Shown here in pieces: positions 1-10,596 of a stretch of 64,000 nucleotides of DNA. The DNA comes from Babesia bovis T2Bo. Its lineage: Eukaryota; Apicomplexa; Aconoidasida; Piroplasmida; Babesiidae. Position 1 is the first letter of the stretch; every line of letters starts with the position of its first letter. The notes beneath the pieces were generated by a model. That model did no database searches. It was not told the origin of the DNA and saw only the letters and a program-made list of their open reading frames with translations. The position numbers and the translations under genes are program-made. The DNA lies in NCBI RefSeq assembly GCF_000165395.2, contig NC_010575.1, forward strand, positions 357,001 to 421,000. Reading direction: 5' to 3'.

Positions 1-204
1 TCTCCTGTGGGTACATGAAAATACACAAACAAATGGAATCCACTAACAGAACGCATACGACCTCCCGAAAGAATGTCCGATATACTACGAGCCACAGAAG
101 GCTTCTCAGCAACATTCAACACTGACTCCATTTATATTAAGTCATTAAATTACGAGTTAAAAACATTACACGCTGCATTATGGCAACGGAAATTGATGTG
201 TAAG

Positions 205-1742
205 CTACCTCACCATCCGCTGCCAGTACTCGTCAGTCACATACTCGGCCTTGATAGTGTTACCAGCAAACACACGGCCATTCAAACTACGAAATGCAAC
301 TGTGGAGTCAACTACATTGCCAAACTTAACCCAAACCTTGCCGTCAATCACACCACGGTTGATGTAAACCTTCAACACCTTACCGTACTTGTTGCACTCC
401 TCGTTCACGTCCTCCTCAACCTCGTCAAAAAACGTAGGCTCGGAAACAGATGGGTCTGAGGAACTAAACATATTGCTCAATGTAATGTTGCAAGTAGGCT
501 TGCTCGATATACCTGAATTCGTATCACCCTGTAGACAATGTCATCAAAAAACACAAAAACATACCGATGAACCAGAACTGAGATGACTATTGGTATCCGA
601 AGATGTACGCTGTAACTTGTGCATCAATGCGATCTTGTTGGTGGCACCAGATATAAGACCACCACCGTCCTCATCTAAACGTTCAATGTCAACCTCACCG
701 TGAGTCGATAAACGACCTTTGGCACTAGCACCGGTAGCATAGGCAACCTTTATAGTCTGACCGCCAATGTCAAAGCCATTCATAGCAGTAACAGCCTCCT
801 TAGCCTCCGATGTACGCTTGAACTTGATGTAAGCCTGACCAAGAGGTAAGTTAGAATGTGGATCACGTAAAATCTCAACTGATATTATATTCCCAAAAGG
901 AGAAAACATCTGACGAATCTCGACCTCACTGATCGATGATAGGGATCCAGTTAAACCAGTTACTTGAATTGTAAAAGGAGAATCTGCTACCTCAACAGTC
1001 TGCTGCTGAATCATCTTAGCAGCACGAGCCGCACGGTTCTTCTCAGCCTGAGATGATTGAACACGTATACGCTGACCGTTCAACTCAAAACCGTTCATAG
1101 CAAGAGCCTTGATCACAGACTCCTGAGTGTAAAATTCAACATATGCAACACCCTTAGAACGACCAGAGCGAGCGTCACGAACACACTGAACGTCACGGAC
1201 CTTCCCAGCATGCTCACTAAACACCTCATATATCTTACGCTCATCAGCACCCAAGTATAAGTTGATCACCAACACAGTCAAGTCTTCACGCTGAGCCTCC
1301 TCAATCTCACGCTGACGACGCTTTTCATGCTCAATGCGAGCCAACTCCTCAGGGTCTAGGCGAACCTTCTCAGAACGACTTTTGCTCCGATCATCACGCC
1401 GCCGGTGAGAACGATGACGAGATGAGCTACGGTCACTACGACCAGAACGACTCGATCGATGACGAGAACGCTCATGAACGCGACTCAAAGATGCATCACG
1501 AGAACGCCTACGCATATACATCAAATCATAACACAAACTAACCGCCGACTTGAACGATCATGGCGACTACGAGATCGACTGGAACTGCTAGAGTAACGAC
1601 GAGAATGACGACGTCGGTGACGATGATGATCACGACTAACAGAACGAGACTTGTAACGACGATGTGAACGACTCAGACTCCTCTCACGACGATCACGACC
1701 CGAAGTTTGGCGGTCGTCATCTGCAACGTCAGCTGATACCAT
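205..1742 (-). CDS. RBM39: RBM39/CAPER-like splicing factor (RS domain, RRMs, UHM)
   Basis: Three exons: 1543..1742, 565..1507, 205..528, with introns of 35 and 36 nt whose phases match; 488 residues. In order: an Arg/Ser-rich N-terminus (about residues 1-120), a first RRM (about 143-220) with the RNP1-like KGVAYVEF, the linker SQAEKNRAARAAK typical of RBM39, a second RRM (about 245-325) and a C-terminal U2AF-homology-type RRM beginning LSNMF and containing the segment NGRVFAGNTIKAEYV. Family knowledge: RBM39 is a nuclear SR-like factor that contacts U2AF/SF3B through its UHM and acts in 3' splice-site choice. Start chosen at the first ATG before the RS stretch; an upstream in-frame TTG is not a likely start. 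Family order and linker are diagnostic, so the family call is firm; exact nuclear role is inferred. Confidence 0.9.
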
Positions 1743-1995
1743 CGTAAGCAAGTGTACCCTTACAATCGGAAGATTATAGCACCAATAATTTCTGTATTAA
1801 TTTAACACATCCATATGATAGATTCAAACAATAATTGTGTAATTATGCCCTAAATTAGACCCAGGGGTGGGGGCGCGAAAAGGAATATTGAACTAGAAAC
1901 CATAACTCTACAAGTATTCTACAACGAAATGTGCAGTTTTACAACTAAAATTAAATTATTTTCTATTCTGAGCTAGGTGAAGCTAACTTGTCACA

Positions 1996-3042
1996 TTAGA
2001 CAAACGGCCTTCTATCAGGTTCAGAAAAACTATATTCAAGTGATATAATGCAGAATATAACCAACCTCATAGTGTTCATGTTAACGTCCCATTTGGAACT
2101 GACCCTCGTGTAGTTGTGGCGTTGTACCCTAGATGCGGTGTAGCCTAAATACACAAAAACGTACCAGTACAAAACATAGAACACTGTCCAGTTGGGAATC
2201 AATATCAACATGGTGTTTGACAATATGTAAAGCACCTCCTTTAAAATGGGTAAGTGTAATTCTAAACTCTTGTCCATGACGCTTTGCTGAATTGAGTAAT
2301 ACATCACCAAGTCCCAAATCAAAGTGCCCTGAAATATATTGATGTAGACCAAAACTCAACCCACAGTAGCAGTAACTGCCTCCACAACTACCAACATCAG
2401 TAGCTGCTGGTACTTAGTCTCGCTATACGATTCCACTAAATCACCGGTTTCGGGGTCGAGATTCTCAAGACGACCAGGGACACTTTGAGCAGTGTCAACA
2501 CTCTGAACTGCCTCCGATAGCACCAGATTGCTTACATCCAACTTCTTTCGGATCTTGTCAGCCACGTATGTCACAGACATGGACATTATACACCACATGG
2601 CAGACATGAATATGCCAATCTTAGCGTTGAACAATACACTAGTGTCAGTTACATAAATGAAACTGTATAAAAGCACAGCACCAATCATAAATGTAACCAA
2701 ATGAAAGATCACACGTGTACGAGTAGCACGCTGACGCTTACTCTCTAGTAATATACGAATGCAACTCCAGGATATAATCTCAGCCTGAATTACTTTAATC
2801 GCCTTTTTGACAATCTGTAGAAATGGATGCTGCGAACCAAAGTAAAATACTATGCCGCATAGAAGCTGAGCACACGATAACAATATCACACTAAATTCAT
2901 TCCATGGCATTCGCACTGGCGATGTAGACAAACGAAGAATCACATAACAAAAAGCCAACAATGTCACTACACAGCAAACACCAAACAAGCTACATTTCAA
3001 CTCTAAGTCCAAATCATGCAATTCTACACGCACATTGTCCAT
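1996..3042 (-). CDS. Multipass membrane protein, family not recognised
   Basis: Two exons: 2365..3042 and 1996..2328, separated by a 36-nt GT..AG intron (2329..2364), giving about 336 residues. Six to seven hydrophobic segments are visible: near residues 17-42, 50-72, 112-135, 142-165, 210-240 and 255-300, the last possibly two helices. A polar loop follows the fifth segment. A further 36-nt GT..AG stretch (2030..2065) near the C-terminus could also be spliced, but it is a multiple of three without a stop, so both versions remain in frame. No catalytic or transporter motif was recognised. The layout is loosely reminiscent of small polytopic transport or receptor-like proteins, but I do not assign a function. 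Confidence 0.7.
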
Positions 3043-3767
3043 GCTGAAAGAAATTGTATAACCAAATGTACATTGGAATCAACATGTACAGGAAGGTAAC
3101 GATTTTGGTCCCCCGGAAGCGCGCAATAAAGCAGCGCACAGGGACCTATACCATCCTGAAATATGGCACTAACACAGTGCTATAACTCAATAGGAACCAA
3201 CAGGACACTGACGAGGATAGTCACCTGCCGCCCCAGGCATAGCACCCAAAGAATTCAATTTATTCAATACATATTTATCAAAACGAGCAGTATAATGCTC
3301 ACACACAGTCAATAGCGGCTGTACAGTGAGCTCAAACGCTACGTAAGTTATTCAACCAGGTAAGTGAATGTATGTGTAAACCGCACGAGCACCGATACGA
3401 ATCAACCCGGAGCCAGTCTTTTAACGATCTATGATAAATGCAAGTGAAAAAGACACTTACTCTCTTTAAATTGTAAACGTGCAATCTGATTCTTCTTATA
3501 CCGTCAACATACACACTCAACCGGAGCTGTACCCAGTCCTACCCGAAATAATCCATTACAACACCGGACACAGCGAGGTCCATCTGTGGATCATGTTCAT
3601 ATGCGTGCTACATCATGATAAATTAAAGGAGGCCACTATTCCGTCGAATCCCTGTGTCTTAATCGGTACATACCGTGCGTGCATTTGGTGTGATTTATGA
3701 TATTATCAAGCATTCGAATTCACATTGTCATTCACACACAGGTTAAGGAAGATATCTTGAAGACAAT
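3043..3767. other. Divergent intergenic region with GC-rich hairpins
   Basis: About 725 bases between a minus-strand and a plus-strand start codon, so it probably carries both promoters and 5' leaders. It contains two neighbouring perfect short hairpins at 3107..3146 (stems GGTCCC/GGGACC and GCGC/GCGC) and 3166..3180 (GCACT/AGTGC). No convincing gene was seen. A CACACACAG just upstream of the plus-strand gene could end a 5'-UTR intron, which cannot be shown here. Confidence 0.5.
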
Positions 3768-4694
3768 ATGTACTTCACATACGTAGTACGCCCCGGGGAG
3801 GCCCCGGAGAGCCGTGGACCCCAATTCGAGCCAGTATGGGAGTTCCTAATGAACTACAACCTCCGTGCTGGTTTCGCACTGCAGTTACTCTCGTTCGTAA
3901 TACTCGCAATTGGTATCTACAACGGAGGAAAGGACCCCTTCGCCATACTCACATTCTTCAGAGCACTACCGGAAAACTTCGGTGTTACCCCTTTCAGCCT
4001 CACCCTGATATGCCACGGTGGATTCATTGTCGGTACCCTGCTTATCATGTCATTCATACAAATGAGTGAAGATGATTCATCAATCAAACAGTGCAGAGGA
4101 TACCGCGCCGGAACCAAATTCATGCTCCAGGCAACATCATTCGGTGCCGTCTCATGGTGCCTTAGCATGGTCACCTTCCTAGGAGCTACCTACCATTTCG
4201 GAGCACAGTGGATGGAGGAACAAATTGGTGATGGATCAAATTGGCTGATATACTTCAGCTCACGCCTATTCGATGCCTTCGCCCTCTTCCTCTACGCTGG
4301 TGGATGCTTCTTCCTAGAAACATACCACTCAGAAGGAACCAGTGAAAGCTGGGGATGGCTATGTGGTCTCGCATTCTTCGCAGCGGCAGTGTTCGAAGTA
4401 CTCGCACTTAACTGCATCAACAGCGGCATGTTCGCCATACTCGAACGCTTGTACACCTTCGCCATGGTCATCGGTCTTTTACTCAGCACCATCTGGGCAT
4501 TCATATTCGAACCCGTATGCCACCGCTACGACGTTAAACTTACACAAAGTGCCCTCAGAAATGAATACTACAAGTCACGCAACGCAATGGCGTTCTACGG
4601 ACCTGCAGTTGTGGATGACAACGGAGAAGTAGATATTGCCGCCGCCACGGAGCAGGTACAAAACTCCCTAGCGGGACAAATGATGGTACAGTAA
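3768..4694 (+). CDS. Six-TM membrane protein, candidate GAPM-like inner membrane complex protein
   Basis: Single exon of 308 residues. Six clear transmembrane segments lie near residues 32-53, 82-104, 124-150, 167-190, 200-222 and 226-250. A short polar N-terminus contains RPGEAPESRGP and a polar C-tail follows. Number of spans and size fit the apicomplexan GAPM family (glideosome-associated proteins with multiple membrane spans), which sit in the inner membrane complex and link to the subpellicular network. That assignment is by architecture and general resemblance, not a database match. Codons are unusually rich in C-ending choices (TTC, TAC, ATC-type) compared with neighbours, which usually marks an abundant protein and agrees with a structural role. 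Alternative: another conserved apicomplexan polytopic protein. Confidence 0.8.
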   Translation: MYFTYVVRPGEAPESRGPQFEPVWEFLMNYNLRAGFALQLLSFVILAIGIYNGGKDPFAILTFFRALPENFGVTPFSLTLICHGGFIVGTLLIMSFIQMSEDDSSIKQCRGYRAGTKFMLQATSFGAVSWCLSMVTFLGATYHFGAQWMEEQIGDGSNWLIYFSSRLFDAFALFLYAGGCFFLETYHSEGTSESWGWLCGLAFFAAAVFEVLALNCINSGMFAILERLYTFAMVIGLLLSTIWAFIFEPVCHRYDVKLTQSALRNEYYKSRNAMAFYGPAVVDDNGEVDIAAATEQVQNSLAGQMMVQ

Positions 4695-4785
4695 GTGCCT
4701 ACTCACAGACACTAATATAAGACATGTAATAAAATACAATTGAATGATAGTTACTATTGGGTATACACAAACAGAATTACAGTGG

Positions 4786-7077
4786 TCAGTTAGGCTGCGC
4801 AGTTACTAACCAGTGACGAATGCTGTCACGAGGAGGAAGGTTTCTCACCCAAGGTTCGTCGCATCGCTTCGCAATGCGCTCGACATTCTGATGGAACGTG
4901 CTGTAAATGTACTCAACAGTGTCGAGTGTTGCGTCAATCACCAACCTGTATATATATTCTTGAACGAAGTGAAGCTTCACCTTAGCACGAATAGCCTCAA
5001 ATTTAGAACGACCCGTACTTACAAAGTCTTCAGCAGCAATACGCCACTTCGCATATACGTCTGATTGCACATCAGATCCCATAGAAGCGCCATTATCAAC
5101 TGATTCATTAGTTTGACCGGGATTAATCTGAGAATTGGATCCCTCATCACTACTTATCACATTTGCCAGCTGGATAATATTCTCAAATTGACTACGCACG
5201 TAGTTGTTGACGTAAGCTTTCAAATGCTTATTACGAGTATGTTCAAAATCAAAAACAGCATCCTTGAACTCATGAGTCTTTGACAGGAATGCCGAACAGT
5301 TCGATATAACCAGAATGTTCATCTTTATAGGGTTGTTAAGTTCGCGACCTCGCAAACTGAGAGCAGCGTGAGATACCTGAATTAAATGATCCACAGGGTC
5401 AAAAGACATCCCAGATATATTCAACTTATCCTGACATGATTTCAAAACCAACAATGAATGCACGATGTTCGATAAGTTGATGGCATGGATACCAGGAAGC
5501 CAGGATTCTACAACACTCGAGGGTGAATGAATAGTGTAAGACATCACGTGCTTAGCCATGCTCTTTACGTGATACATAGATTTCATGTGTAGCTCTGATT
5601 GGATCGTGCCCAAAGCATCATCCAAAGCAGTTATATCACGATCGATCATAACCTTACGATTAGCACCAATCAATAAAGATAAAGCACTTAGCATAACAAC
5701 ATCACAGGAATACTTTAGCAAATCACCAACACGAGAACGTAAAAATACCACAGTGTCCTCAAAAATGTAGTGGAACACAGAAGTAGGATCAGATTCAAAA
5801 AACCGACTTATGAAAATATACTCACTGGATGCACTGTCACCAAGTAACTTAAGAAATGATTTCAATATCATCTCAATAGTAAGACTGCCTGGCGTAATAC
5901 CAGTACAAACCAAAGGGTCATCCTTGAATGAAAGAACCAATGCATCACGGCCATCCAGCGTAAAATAACCACCTGGATGCTTGATAGAACTATCAGTCAA
6001 CACACTTATGTCACGATAGCGGTTCTTAGCACAATAATGCTCCAGTGAATTGTAATAACTCGAAAATAAATGATAATACTTCTTACGCATAGTCTTGCCA
6101 TATAGAGTCTTTATCTCAGTAGCATAATTAGGATTTGTTTCCCTAATAAATGACATCAATGGCTGCAAACGCATAAAATAATGGTCCTGTATCATCTGAA
6201 TGTTAGCCTTAGGGGTCTTGAAACGCTCGATCTCAATACAGATGAAGCTGTATATACGATGCACTATTTCAATGTCCAACTGATGAATTGCGATACGCGT
6301 AAGCTGAAGTGATGGATATGAAACGCCGCCATAAACGGTCTTGATTTTTTGCGATTTTTGAGCAAACTCATGCAAGTGCTTTATGTAACCCTCACCAACA
6401 GGCTCCTTACGCAGAGACATTATCAGTGAAGGGGGAATAGAAATATCGTCAATGTACGTCTGGAGTGCCTTTATAAACGCCTGACGATTATCCAGACAAG
6501 TAGATAATTCAGCAGATTCAGAATGAAGGTTCTTTATGTCTGTAGAAGCAGCCTCCAAACTCTTGTAATGCTTCATCAACGCCTCTTCAATCAACTTCAA
6601 AGTGGAATCACAGTAATTCATATCAGTAGAGAACTCACAAATCTCCTCTTCATGACGCATAAAAGTCTCCATCATGTCATCCTGCCAACGCTCACGAGCG
6701 GAGTCCACACGCTTTATAATCTCATTGAGTTCTATCACAACCCTCATGTCTAGAGAGTCCACATCATCTATATAACGTCGTGATATACACACCAAAAACT
6801 CACCCTCATTAGCTGGCTCCGCTTCTACCGAAGAAGGCTGATCGTCACCATGCTGTTCCACATTGTCCACAAAGTATCGACCTAAGGCTTCGTTACGCCA
6901 CGGTTCAATATCAGATAAACTACAAGGAGCATCAAAACCTTCAAGGAACCAAGCCAGGTCATCAGCCAGACTCTCGGGAGATATCGCAAGTAATTGCGAA
7001 ATCGAAGTGCTCTTATCCATAATGTTTGACGTGTCTACAATAGTACGATATACACATCCAATGATATCAACATGCAA
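4786..7077 (-). CDS. VPS52: VPS52, GARP/EARP tethering complex subunit
   Basis: Single exon, 763 residues from the first ATG; a second in-frame ATG at 7020 (MDKSTSIS) would remove 19 residues and may be the true start. The N-terminal third is charged and helical (about 110-215, coiled-coil-like), followed by the Vps52-type block with LDNRQAFIKALQTYIDDI and IPPSLI, then VEPVNE-like text (here EPVGEGYIKHLHEF) and the KTPKANIQMIQDHY stretch that corresponds to the family's conserved RKPMTN.QIPQ region. Family knowledge: Vps52 is a core subunit of the GARP/EARP complex tethering endosome-derived vesicles at the trans-Golgi. It lies tail-to-tail with the six-TM gene (stop codons 91 nt apart). No anomalies seen. 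Confidence 0.85.
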   Translation of the reverse strand: MHVDIIGCVYRTIVDTSNIMDKSTSISQLLAISPESLADDLAWFLEGFDAPCSLSDIEPWRNEALGRYFVDNVEQHGDDQPSSVEAEPANEGEFLVCISRRYIDDVDSLDMRVVIELNEIIKRVDSARERWQDDMMETFMRHEEEICEFSTDMNYCDSTLKLIEEALMKHYKSLEAASTDIKNLHSESAELSTCLDNRQAFIKALQTYIDDISIPPSLIMSLRKEPVGEGYIKHLHEFAQKSQKIKTVYGGVSYPSLQLTRIAIHQLDIEIVHRIYSFICIEIERFKTPKANIQMIQDHYFMRLQPLMSFIRETNPNYATEIKTLYGKTMRKKYYHLFSSYYNSLEHYCAKNRYRDISVLTDSSIKHPGGYFTLDGRDALVLSFKDDPLVCTGITPGSLTIEMILKSFLKLLGDSASSEYIFISRFFESDPTSVFHYIFEDTVVFLRSRVGDLLKYSCDVVMLSALSLLIGANRKVMIDRDITALDDALGTIQSELHMKSMYHVKSMAKHVMSYTIHSPSSVVESWLPGIHAINLSNIVHSLLVLKSCQDKLNISGMSFDPVDHLIQVSHAALSLRGRELNNPIKMNILVISNCSAFLSKTHEFKDAVFDFEHTRNKHLKAYVNNYVRSQFENIIQLANVISSDEGSNSQINPGQTNESVDNGASMGSDVQSDVYAKWRIAAEDFVSTGRSKFEAIRAKVKLHFVQEYIYRLVIDATLDTVEYIYSTFHQNVERIAKRCDEPWVRNLPPRDSIRHWLVTAQPN

Positions 7078-7499
7078 TCCATATTGAGTAACATATTTTC
7101 CATTTTATCATAGAAAATAAGACTAAAACTGTTATGTATGAGTTACCTTGTTAGGATATCAATACACTACATAGTGAATAAAGAGCTAGAGGGCAAAAAT
7201 GTCATGGTGTAGCGTCAACAGAATAATACACAAACATATATAGATTCACAAATTAGAATGGATTCAACTCTACAAAACATTGTTTATTCACAATATATTA
7301 TTGATGTCTTATCTCTGACCACATCCTTTTCTAGTGACCATATTAGGCAATAAATTGTAGATTGTCACCAATAGGACAAAACAGATTTACACTAGGTCGA
7401 ATTTGCTACAGATAAGTAAATTCCAAATTTCGATAGCATCGGTATAGTACACGTCAATACAGCCTTGTAACCAACGATATTCGATGATAAACAACCGCA
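7078..7499. other. Intergenic region, no gene seen
   Basis: About 420 AT-rich bases between the VPS52 start and the stop of the V-ATPase G gene, both on the minus strand. Expected to hold the VPS52 promoter/leader and the 3' end of the next transcript. No open frame, RNA fold or repeat worth reporting was found. Confidence 0.5.
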
Positions 7500-8071
7500 T
7501 TATGCAGAATTCTGCTTCATGTAGTAGCGGAATGAATCAGGAATCGTTATGTCAATGTCAAGGGTGGCAGCTACAAGCTTGTTGACAAGCATGTCCTTGC
7601 ACTCCCTAAAACGCTCATCATACTGCCTAATCTTTTCCTTTGCCTTCTTGTCCAACTCGTCCAATTGAGGTTCATCATCGCCATGTTGCTACAGCAATAT
7701 TAATCACAGGACATATCATTAATGGAATACACAAACAAGAGTCAGCATATATATGACGTAATCCAAGAGGGGCATTATCATTACATATTCAGATGTATGA
7801 ATAGATAAAGCACATTGATAATTAAATCAAGTACTATCAACATACCTGGTGGTACTCTTCAAGAAGACGTTTTTCCTCAGTCTCGCTGAACACCTTGAGG
7901 TCATTCTCTGCAGCGGAAATAGCCTCATTAAGAAGCTTCACACGATCTGCACTTATTTAGAAAATATAATGTTTACTAACTTTCACGCGCACGCTTAACG
8001 ATGGCCTCAGCTTCCTCCTCGGCCTTCAGCAATTGCTGAATCAACGCGTTGGAACCCTTGCCAGTACTCAT
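7500..8071 (-). CDS. VATG: V-type H+-ATPase subunit G
   Basis: Three exons: 7981..8071, 7846..7946, 7500..7688, with introns of 34 and 157 nt; 126 residues, the usual length for the family. The protein begins MSTGKGSNALIQQLLKAEEE and continues with a helix of alternating Glu/Ala/Lys, matching the subunit G pattern (Q-x-L-L-x-A-E near the N-terminus). The C-terminal half is less conserved and charged. Subunit G forms the peripheral stalk of the V1 sector with subunit E and is needed for proton pumping into vacuolar/endosomal compartments. No exon gives a long open frame, so this gene is easily missed. Splice phases are consistent (1, 0). The 157-nt intron is long for this window. Confidence 0.88.
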
Positions 8072-8363
8072 GGTGCCTCTCGACCTCAATGATATTTATT
8101 TACTATCAATTATGCTTAATATAAAACAGCAAGGATGTGTACGGCAGAACCAAGGTCAAAATATATAATGTATATACCCATGCCTGGTGGGCACAGCTAG
8201 TATTAAACACCCACTACAGTTCATCTGAATAACACCCTAGACACGATGTGTAAAACTCAGTAATCCTATTACCATGTGGTAATCGGCAAAGAACTTTCTG
8301 TTGCCATAATCCAGGATGGAATCATACATTTCATAGAGGTCACCTTGCATACACCTTATCGAC

Positions 8364-9139
8364 ATGCCGAGAAAGCGCCATTGCAATGCACTGAGGAAAG
8401 TATGGTACCCAGAAACTATAGCAAAATGCACCGCAGAAGCGGTGTGTGCTGTATTCAACCAAGATGCCACAGATTCTGTTGAATCCGATAAATACGTTTT
8501 CCTACAGAACAAACTCGACCCGAAATATAGGCTTAAACACTATATGGGTAATGAGGCACCCAAAGAAGTTATGGAAGCTATATTCAGCCTAACGAAGGAT
8601 AACATGTCACAGCTATATGACGCAGTTGGATTCCTTGGAGGATGGAGAGATAACACGAAGCTCCGGGAACTTAGTGCAGCAAAAACACATATCCTGGAAC
8701 TAACGGGTATGACGCAAAGCTTAGAACGTATAAATACGCACAGATGATAACGGAAAATTGGTTGGATTCGTAAGCTACCGCTTCCTGCTCATCTCAGATT
8801 GCCAACCTACCACGGAAGTCTGCTATATATATGAACTCCAAGTGAATGTAAGTAATAATAGCCACATATCACACTGTCGTATAGGCAAGTCGAAGGTCAT
8901 CCGGTGTGGGCAGATACTTGATGAAAGCAGCAGAAGTTATCGCTAAAGAAGCAGGAGCGAAAAAGTTGATGTGTACCGTATTAAAGACAAACAATAGGGC
9001 AGTAGCATTTTATCGCAACAAATGTGGATTCACAGATGACGAAAGTGATCCTAGTTCAATAGACTTTGAGCACAGGCACGATTATATATACTACATACTC
9101 AAACTCGACATTGCGCCCCTGGTAACCATACAGACATGA
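8364..9139 (+). CDS. NAA40: NAA40/NatD-type N-alpha-acetyltransferase
   Basis: Three exons: 8364..8706, 8744..8847, 8885..9139, with two 37-nt introns; 233 residues. The central block LTKDNMSQLYDAVGFLGGWR corresponds to the NAA40 signature (LTK-x-N-M-x-x-x-Y). The GNAT acetyl-CoA-binding motif RSSGVG (R-x-x-G-x-G) is created by the second splice junction region, and the C-terminal SSIDFEHRHDYIYYIL matches the end of the NAA40 fold. Family knowledge: NatD acetylates the N-terminal Ser of histones H4 and H2A. Start at ATG 8364 gives a short basic N-terminus (MPRKRHCNALRK), as in the family. It converges on RPL23A with 129 nt between stops. Substrate here is inferred from the family. Confidence 0.88.
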
Positions 9140-9268
9140 TGCCAGCATATCGCCAAGATTCACTCTATCATATCGCACAAGTTGAAATGAGTGATAATAA
9201 CTTGCATTAGAACCGGAAAAACACATAAATAATATACAGCGAATAGAAAGATTATCCAATTTGTTAAA

Positions 9269-9814
9269 TCAGATAATACCGATCTTGTTGGCGACGTCAA
9301 GAGCGTCCTGGTCAGGAGACAATCTGACGTAAGCCTTCTTGAGACCGTCAGGCCTGTTCAATGTGTTCACGCGAACACACTTAACATCATAAAGCTCAGA
9401 CACGGCCTTAGCAATCTTCTCCTTGTTGGCACGAGAATCAACAATGAATACAAGAGTGTTAATCTCCTCAATCATCTTCATAGACTTCTCAGTAGTGAGA
9501 GGGTACTTAATAATGGAAAACTTGTCAAGCTTCTTAGAATGAGCAGTGATTAGGTGACGCTTGACCTTAGGAGACTTTGGCAAAGTTAGAGTACGACCAC
9601 GGAAAAAGTGAGTGTTGCGCCTGATCTTGTAGCCCTTGGCAGTGGTAGACTTCTTAACACTGTTGGCTGCGATCTTGGCTTGCTTAACCTTGTCGGCGTC
9701 AGCGGCCTTGCGAGGGGCTGCAAAAATGTAAATCAATGTGATACAGAGTAATCAACCCATGTAGGGATGACAAAATTAAATGTAATAATCAAACATACTC
9801 TCTGGAAGTCCCAT
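9269..9814 (-). CDS. RPL23A: 60S ribosomal protein L23a (uL23)
   Basis: Two exons: a 16-nt first exon 9799..9814 encoding MGLPE plus one base, an 81-nt intron, and 9269..9717; 154 residues. The body has the basic N-terminal extension, then [29 protein letters not shown] and the C-terminal [19 protein letters not shown] typical of eukaryotic uL23. The protein sits at the polypeptide exit tunnel and helps dock SRP and NAC. A very small first exon just after the ATG is common for ribosomal protein genes. Start is the only ATG giving a spliced frame. The 154-residue length is normal. Confidence 0.95.
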
Positions 9815-9931
9815 ACTTGTAGCTTTTTTAATATAAAAATAACCTACACAAATGTTAAAAAATTAGTTCAAGGTGTAAATTTAAGCGGAGCGCGTAATGC
9901 CCTCCGGTAAACGACGTAGTTCAAAACCACA

Positions 9932-10153
9932 TCAACAAAATCTAAACATAAAACCCACCAGCACTATAAACGATGTAGTACCGCGCTTAAGGAATATGAT
10001 TCCGCGGTTAAATATGGGAGTTAATCCGTATGGACCTGGATACTTCTGTGGTGGGGTTTGGGAGTAAGGAGCCAAGGCCACTATGCTGGCCAAGTCTGAT
10101 AACGTATTAACACTGTATGCTCTATTCACAAACATTGATGTATTATTAGGCAT
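9932..10153 (-). CDS. Small hypothetical protein with C-terminal hydrophobic segment
   Basis: Open frame of 73 residues beginning MPNNTSMFVNRAYSV and ending with a hydrophobic stretch (SFIVLVGFMF). Proline/glycine-rich centre (YPGPYGL). It lies upstream of RPL23A on the same strand. A short N-terminus with Arg/Ser and a single hydrophobic helix would fit a small mitochondrial or ER membrane protein, but no family was recognised and the frame could be chance. Weakly supported. Confidence 0.35.
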   Translation of the reverse strand: MPNNTSMFVNRAYSVNTLSDLASIVALAPYSQTPPQKYPGPYGLTPIFNRGIIFLKRGTTSFIVLVGFMFRFC

Positions 10154-10596
10154 TAAAAACTATTTTATCACGTTATATGTGGAATGTGTTTGCTTCGCGT
10201 CTCGGCGTTATGTATACCTTAAACTTGAGGCGTTACAGGGTTTTAATAAGCTTCATGTGTACATTCTTGTTAAAATAGTAATACAATAGACAATAAAGGT
10301 GAATTTGGAGTTGAATGTATAATTAAATTGGTAAATCATATGTCTGAGGTGATTCCATGGACATTATGCGAATTGAAATCGCGGATCGCCACTATGAGTT
10401 TGTCATGTGTTATGAGTGTCATACATTATATTGTTAAGTGTATCCAATACCACGCAATTGTACCCGTTATTTCTGCTTAGCACATTTAGACGTAGTATAT
10501 AGATAGAGTGGTCAGACAGTTTAACTGTTCGATAATATTGGTTATTGTTCTATGTTATATAAAAATGTTGAATGGCGGTGGACTTTCTTAAGTACA
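10154..10596. other. Intergenic region, no gene seen
   Basis: About 440 AT-rich bases upstream of the small minus-strand frame and downstream of the PAF1-like gene. Nothing gene-like or repetitive was recognised. Confidence 0.4.

Noticed and set aside
73..459. Plus-strand open frame of 128 codons
   Set aside because: Antisense to the last exon of the RBM39-like gene, which has firm motifs on the minus strand.
3107..3146. Possible SRP RNA helix 8 (CCGGAAG and GCAG words)
   Set aside because: The tetraloop and asymmetric loop do not have the SRP arrangement, and no 5' Alu-like half was found nearby.
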